64,000 nucleotides of DNA from a virus. The notes under the pieces are model-generated. The model made no database searches. It saw only the letters and a program-made list of their open reading frames with translations, and had not been told where the DNA came from. The DNA is taken from IMG/VR virus record IMGVR_UViG_3300009593_000015, positions 1 to 64,000 of that record. One strand, written 5' to 3'. Shown here one piece after another: positions 61,104 through 64,000 of the stretch; the first letter of the stretch is position 1, and the number at the start of each line of letters is the position of its first letter. A program made the translations under genes and the position numbers.

Positions 61104-61638
61104 AACAATTCTGGGGCTTGATATCTCGACCTCTATTACTGGCGCCACAGTAATCGAACAGGGAAAGATAATCGAAACATTCGTGTGGGATACAAGAAAC
61201 AAGAAATACTTCCCAACCCTGTATGAGAAGGCAATGCTTATAAAGCAGAACCTTCTTGGCATTCAAGTACAACACGAGATAGATGAGATATTTATAGAAC
61301 AGTCGCTTCAGTCTTTCCGTTCGGGATTCTCCTCAGCAAAAACCTTATCGACATTATCCAGGTTTAATGGTATAGTATCTTGGTTATGTTACGAGAATTT
61401 TCGAATACAGCCGCAGATGATCGCCGCGTCATCAGCACGAAAGAAGGCCGGCGTAGGGATCAAGAGAGGTGAGAACTCTAAAGAAAAAGTTCTTCAATTT
61501 GTTCTTGACAACTTCCCCCAAATTGAGATACAATATACAAAGCATGGAAATCCTAAACCCGGGATGTACGATCTATGCGACAGTATTATAATAGCACTCG
61601 CGGGAGACAAAGTTGTCGGAGAAACTAAAGTTACTTAA
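61087..61638 (+). CDS. RuvC-like Holliday-junction resolvase
   Basis: I start at ATG 61087 (MKKENKTILGLDIST); an upstream TTG is possible. The 183-residue protein has the RNase-H-fold resolvase core: Asp12 in GLDISTSITG, Glu71 in EIFIEQSL, and a C-terminal YDLCDSIIIA with Asp162 and Asp165. A basic loop (SARKKAGVGIKRGENSKEK) would contact DNA. It should cut branched DNA before packaging, a job done in T4 by the unrelated gp49. It overlaps the primase start by 26 bases. Confidence 0.8.
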   Translation: MKKENKTILGLDISTSITGATVIEQGKIIETFVWDTRNKKYFPTLYEKAMLIKQNLLGIQVQHEIDEIFIEQSLQSFRSGFSSAKTLSTLSRFNGIVSWLCYENFRIQPQMIAASSARKKAGVGIKRGENSKEKVLQFVLDNFPQIEIQYTKHGNPKPGMYDLCDSIIIALAGDKVVGETKVT

Positions 61639-62530
61639 AAGGGCCCTCGGCCGCTGCTGGTCTAATGATGACGAACACCAGTTTCATTGTCCAAAGTGTG
61701 ACCACCGTAAACTTAAATTATCAATCAACATAGACAAAGACGTATTTAAGTGTTGGATATGTGATTATTCCGGCACAAAGATATCTCCACTTATTCGCAG
61801 GTTCGCACCGGCTTACTATGCAGATTGGCGCAGCCTCGCAGGTGAAGTGGATCTCTCAAAATATGACGTTATCTTCGCAGACCATACACCAGAGCCCCCA
61901 CAGATCATTGACCTGCCAGAGAACTTCCAAACTTTGACCGGCAAAAAAACAAGCATAAAGAGGCGGCCCCTTAATTATCTTTATTCTCGCGGATTCACAG
62001 ATAGAGATATACTAACTTGGAAGATTGGCTTTTGTAATTATGGAGAATATCAGGATAGGGTTATCATTCCTAGTTTTGATGACGATGGCAACGCCAACTT
62101 CTTTGTGGCGAGGTCATATACAGACGACTGGATGAAATACAAGAATCCAAGAGTCAGCAAGGATATTATCTTCAATGACTTAAACATCGACTGGGACGAT
62201 GATGTGATATTAGTCGAGGGTGTGTTCGATGCAATGAAGTGCAAGAACGCTGTGCCACTACTTGGCTCGACCCTGAGAGAGACTTCAAGGCTGTTCCAAA
62301 AGATATGTGAACGCAAATCGGATATATACTTAGCCTTGGATGAAGATGTCAAGGGAAAAGAGTTCGGGATAGCAAAGAAATTAAGAGAGTACGGAATCAG
62401 GGTTAGATCTATTGACGTCAGCGGCTATTCAGATGTTGGAGAGATGCCACAAAAGGTGGTAGAACAGCGAAAATTAAATGCGGACATTGTTTCGGATTTA
62501 GACTATTTACATTATAAACTTGACTTTTAA
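61613..62530 (+). CDS. DNA primase with zinc ribbon and Toprim domain
   Basis: The start appears to be TTG 61613 (MSEKLKLL); no ATG or GTG is available before the zinc motif. The 305-residue protein has CPKC (26-29) and CWIC (47-50), the primase zinc ribbon, then a core RPLNYLYSRGFTDRDILTWKIG, and a Toprim domain with DVILVEGVFDAMK (Glu near 201) and LALDEDVKG (Asp-x-Asp near 241). It resembles the gp61-type primases of T4-like phages. It primes lagging-strand synthesis with a helicase not encoded in the window. The overlap with the resolvase suggests co-translation. Confidence 0.85.
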   Translation: MSEKLKLLKRALGRCWSNDDEHQFHCPKCDHRKLKLSINIDKDVFKCWICDYSGTKISPLIRRFAPAYYADWRSLAGEVDLSKYDVIFADHTPEPPQIIDLPENFQTLTGKKTSIKRRPLNYLYSRGFTDRDILTWKIGFCNYGEYQDRVIIPSFDDDGNANFFVARSYTDDWMKYKNPRVSKDIIFNDLNIDWDDDVILVEGVFDAMKCKNAVPLLGSTLRETSRLFQKICERKSDIYLALDEDVKGKEFGIAKKLREYGIRVRSIDVSGYSDVGEMPQKVVEQRKLNADIVSDLDYLHYKLDF

Positions 62531-62540
62531 GGAGATCAAA

Positions 62541-62711
62541 ATGGAAATCACAAAAAGAAGACTAAAGGAAATCATTGCAGAAGAAATGAATCACTTAGCA
62601 GAGACAGGCGATCTTAATATGATCACCGAAGCAGAAAAGAAGGCATTCGCCATTATACTTGAAAAGCTTACTCCAAAGCAATTGGAAGAGATAGGCCTTA
62701 AAAGGGTTTGA
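62541..62711 (+). CDS. Small protein with leader-like N-terminus (MEITKRRLKEIIAEE)
   Basis: ATG 62541 has AAGGAG six bases upstream, better than the in-frame ATG 21 bases earlier. The 56-residue protein begins MEITKRRLKEIIAEEMN, an amphipathic helix ending in I-A-E, the T4 prohead-protease consensus. Similar starts (basic, then IIxEE) recur on unrelated short proteins of marine phages. The rest (KKAFAIILEKLTPKQLEEIG) is another helix. It could be a packaged internal peptide or a replication accessory, by position. Confidence 0.6.
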   Translation: MEITKRRLKEIIAEEMNHLAETGDLNMITEAEKKAFAIILEKLTPKQLEEIGLKRV

Positions 62712-62712
62712 T

Positions 62713-63156
62713 ATGAAAAAATCAGAACTCATTAAGATTATAAAAGAAGAGGCAGACTTTGTGCTAAAGGAGCTCTACATGGTGGATAGCCCAGTGGAAA
62801 TTGGAGCACAAGCAAACCTTCAGACTGCCTTGAAGTCCAAAAACAAACAAAAAATTGAAAGAGCAATTGAACATATCAAGAGCCTTGGCCAAGGCCAGGG
62901 CACGGTTTCATCTGCCGCCCTTGCTATAGCTGGCGCGCTCACTGGTGCCACTGCAGCAGAGGCCTTATTTGCAATCAAGCTAGCGCTTCAGGATATGTCT
63001 ACAATGGCATTCATGAGAATTTACAAACTCTTGCCAGCAGGCATTCAAAACACTCTCTTCACATCAGTCCGCGATTCAATCTCGTCAACCGGCAAGGGAG
63101 GCGATGCAATGCGTCAGGTGTTCATCGAAATGTCGAAAATCCTCCAAAAAACTTGA
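62713..63156 (+). CDS. Small protein with leader-like N-terminus and a hydrophobic Ala-rich helix
   Basis: The 147-residue protein starts one base after the previous stop. MKKSELIKIIKEEADFV again has a short basic helix ending in I-K-E-E. Later residues 80-105 form an Ala/Gly-rich hydrophobic helix (SSAALAIAGALTGATAAEAL) that could insert in a membrane or pack in a capsid. Its TGA overlaps the -35 box of the downstream promoter. No family recognised. Possible cargo in the same sense as the genes at 274-5658. Confidence 0.6.
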   Translation: MKKSELIKIIKEEADFVLKELYMVDSPVEIGAQANLQTALKSKNKQKIERAIEHIKSLGQGQGTVSSAALAIAGALTGATAAEALFAIKLALQDMSTMAFMRIYKLLPAGIQNTLFTSVRDSISSTGKGGDAMRQVFIEMSKILQKT

Positions 63157-63181
63157 CACCCCCACCAAACCCTGCTATACT
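63153..63181 (+). promoter_or_regulatory. Strong sigma70 promoter with extended -10, for the gp47-like gene
   Basis: TTGACA (63153-63158) overlaps the preceding TGA stop. After 17 bases is TATACT (63176-63181), with TG one base upstream (TGCTATACT), an extended -10. The predicted RNA starts near 63188 and has GGAG at 63203-63206 before ATG 63212. It fits early expression by the host polymerase. Confidence 0.75.
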
Positions 63182-63211
63182 TAGAACATAACAATTATTC
63201 ATGGAGAATAA

Positions 63212-64000
63212 ATGAGATTTGCTCATATTGCGGATACACACATCCGAAATCTAAAATATCACTTCGAATACAAAGAAGTATTCAAACAATTATATAAATC
63301 ACTAAAAGAAGAGAAAGTAGACTACATTATCCACTGCGGAGACATCGCGCACACCAAGACACAAATCTCTCCAGAGTTTGTGGATATGTGCAGAGACTTC
63401 TTTCAAAACCTTGCGGCCATTGCACCAACCTATATCATCCTAGGTAATCACGACGGCAACCTTCGCAACGGCTCTAGGCAAGACGCTCTTTCGCCTATTG
63501 CAAAGGCAATCAGTGACCCAAACCTCATCCTGTTGAAAAACGCCGGCGAGACAAAAATTAACGACAAGTTTTGTTTAAATGTTTTATCTGTATTTGATGA
63601 GGAAAACTGGACTGAACCAACAGACTACAGCCTAATTAACATAGCATTATATCACGGCGCTATTGATAAATCTAAAACAGACAGCAACTGGACACTAGGC
63701 GGCGACCATAGTATCGAAATTTTTGAAGAGTTTGATTTTGCTTTTCTTGGGGACATACACAAAACACAACAACTAGATAAGGAAGGTCGAATCTGGTATG
63801 CTGGTTCCACAGTTCAACAAAATTTTGGTGAGTCACTGGACAAGGGCTACCTCCTATGGGATATTGAAGATAGGGATAATTTTTCCAACAGGCTCATTAC
63901 CTTTAATAATCCAAAACCTTTCATTACTCTTACTTTAAGCGAGAAGGGTAACTTACCCAGGCATAAACCACCAGAAGGGGCCCGCCTCAGAATTGTATCA
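63212..64000 (+). CDS. gp47: SbcD/Mre11-type nuclease subunit, T4 gp47-like (partial at 3' end)
   Basis: 263 codons are read before the window ends. The calcineurin-like metallophosphoesterase motifs are all present: IADTHI (8-12; D-x-H), CGDIAH (GD), GNHDGN, and LYHG plus GDIHK further on. This pattern is that of SbcD and T4 gp47, the nuclease of the SbcCD/gp46-gp47 recombination complex that resects DNA ends and degrades host DNA. A gp46-like ATPase partner would be expected downstream, outside the window. It has a strong promoter of its own. The C-terminal part is missing only because of the window edge. Confidence 0.88.
   Translation, partial: MRFAHIADTHIRNLKYHFEYKEVFKQLYKSLKEEKVDYIIHCGDIAHTKTQISPEFVDMCRDFFQNLAAIAPTYIILGNHDGNLRNGSRQDALSPIAKAISDPNLILLKNAGETKINDKFCLNVLSVFDEENWTEPTDYSLINIALYHGAIDKSKTDSNWTLGGDHSIEIFEEFDFAFLGDIHKTQQLDKEGRIWYAGSTVQQNFGESLDKGYLLWDIEDRDNFSNRLITFNNPKPFITLTLSEKGNLPRHKPPEGARLRIVS

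Noticed and set aside
1-64000. CRISPR array, insertion sequence or integrase
   Set aside because: No evenly spaced repeats, no transposase or integrase motifs and no terminal inverted repeats were seen; the direct repeats at 164/1605 and 20000/20758 are duplications of coding DNA.

Overview
The window looks like part of the genome of a large T4-like myovirus (tailed, contractile-tail phage), most likely marine, infecting a Gram-negative bacterium. Evidence for this includes a T4 gp55-type late sigma factor, gp25- and gp6-type baseplate wedge proteins, a gp47/SbcD nuclease, primase and RuvC-like resolvase, a PhoH protein, a ClpP, an A-type Fe-S carrier, and many small proteins of kinds common in marine T4-like phages. 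Coding is almost continuous: genes abut or overlap by ATGA/TAATG and no gene-free stretch exceeds about 80 bases apart from the tRNA region. All genes but one are on the + strand. The host is inferred only from signals: near-consensus sigma70 promoters (TTGACA-17-TATAAT type), AGGAG ribosome binding sites, and enzymes acting on murein and LPS-like glycan.

Region by region. (1) 1-6155: accessory block with a duplicated iscA/cargo cassette (the first iscA copy is broken), cysteine synthase, and proteins starting with a short leader resembling the T4 capsid-targeting sequence. One of them (3349-5658) joins a peptidoglycan-binding domain, a MepA-type murein endopeptidase and an SxxK serine-hydrolase domain. 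(2) 6152-9642: a minimal TilS and a CAU tRNA with the features of tRNA-Ile2, followed by ClpP, a minus-strand secreted trypsin-like protease and small secreted proteins. (3) 9669-13002: PIN-PhoH, a metallopeptidase-like protein and a Cas4/RecB-like nuclease with a probable Fe-S cluster. (4) 12999-23103: a tightly overlapping glycan operon with two GT4-type glycosyltransferases, a GT2, two WavE-like transferases, two sulfotransferases, a KdsC-like phosphatase, a PfkB-like kinase, a nucleotidyltransferase-RpiB fusion, a two-subunit transketolase and a GDPD-like protein. (5) 23090-24856: small conserved proteins and the late sigma factor. (6) 24853-60494: virion genes, dominated by proteins of 3320, 2437, 1047, 968 and 874 residues around the gp25/gp6 pair. 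(7) 60501-64000: J-domain protein, RuvC-like resolvase, primase, two small proteins with leader-like N-termini, and the start of the SbcD/gp47 nuclease.

How it may work together (inference): the glycan operon probably makes or remodels a nucleotide-sugar-derived, sulfated surface or virion glycan. The leader-bearing proteins may be carried in the capsid and enter the cell with the DNA. The TilS/tRNA pair would supply AUA decoding for an AT-rich genome rich in ATA codons. The most unusual items are the candidate capsid cargo set with its three-part murein enzyme, the TilS/tRNA-Ile2 pair, and the phage sugar-nucleotide/sulfation island with its fusion and split enzymes.
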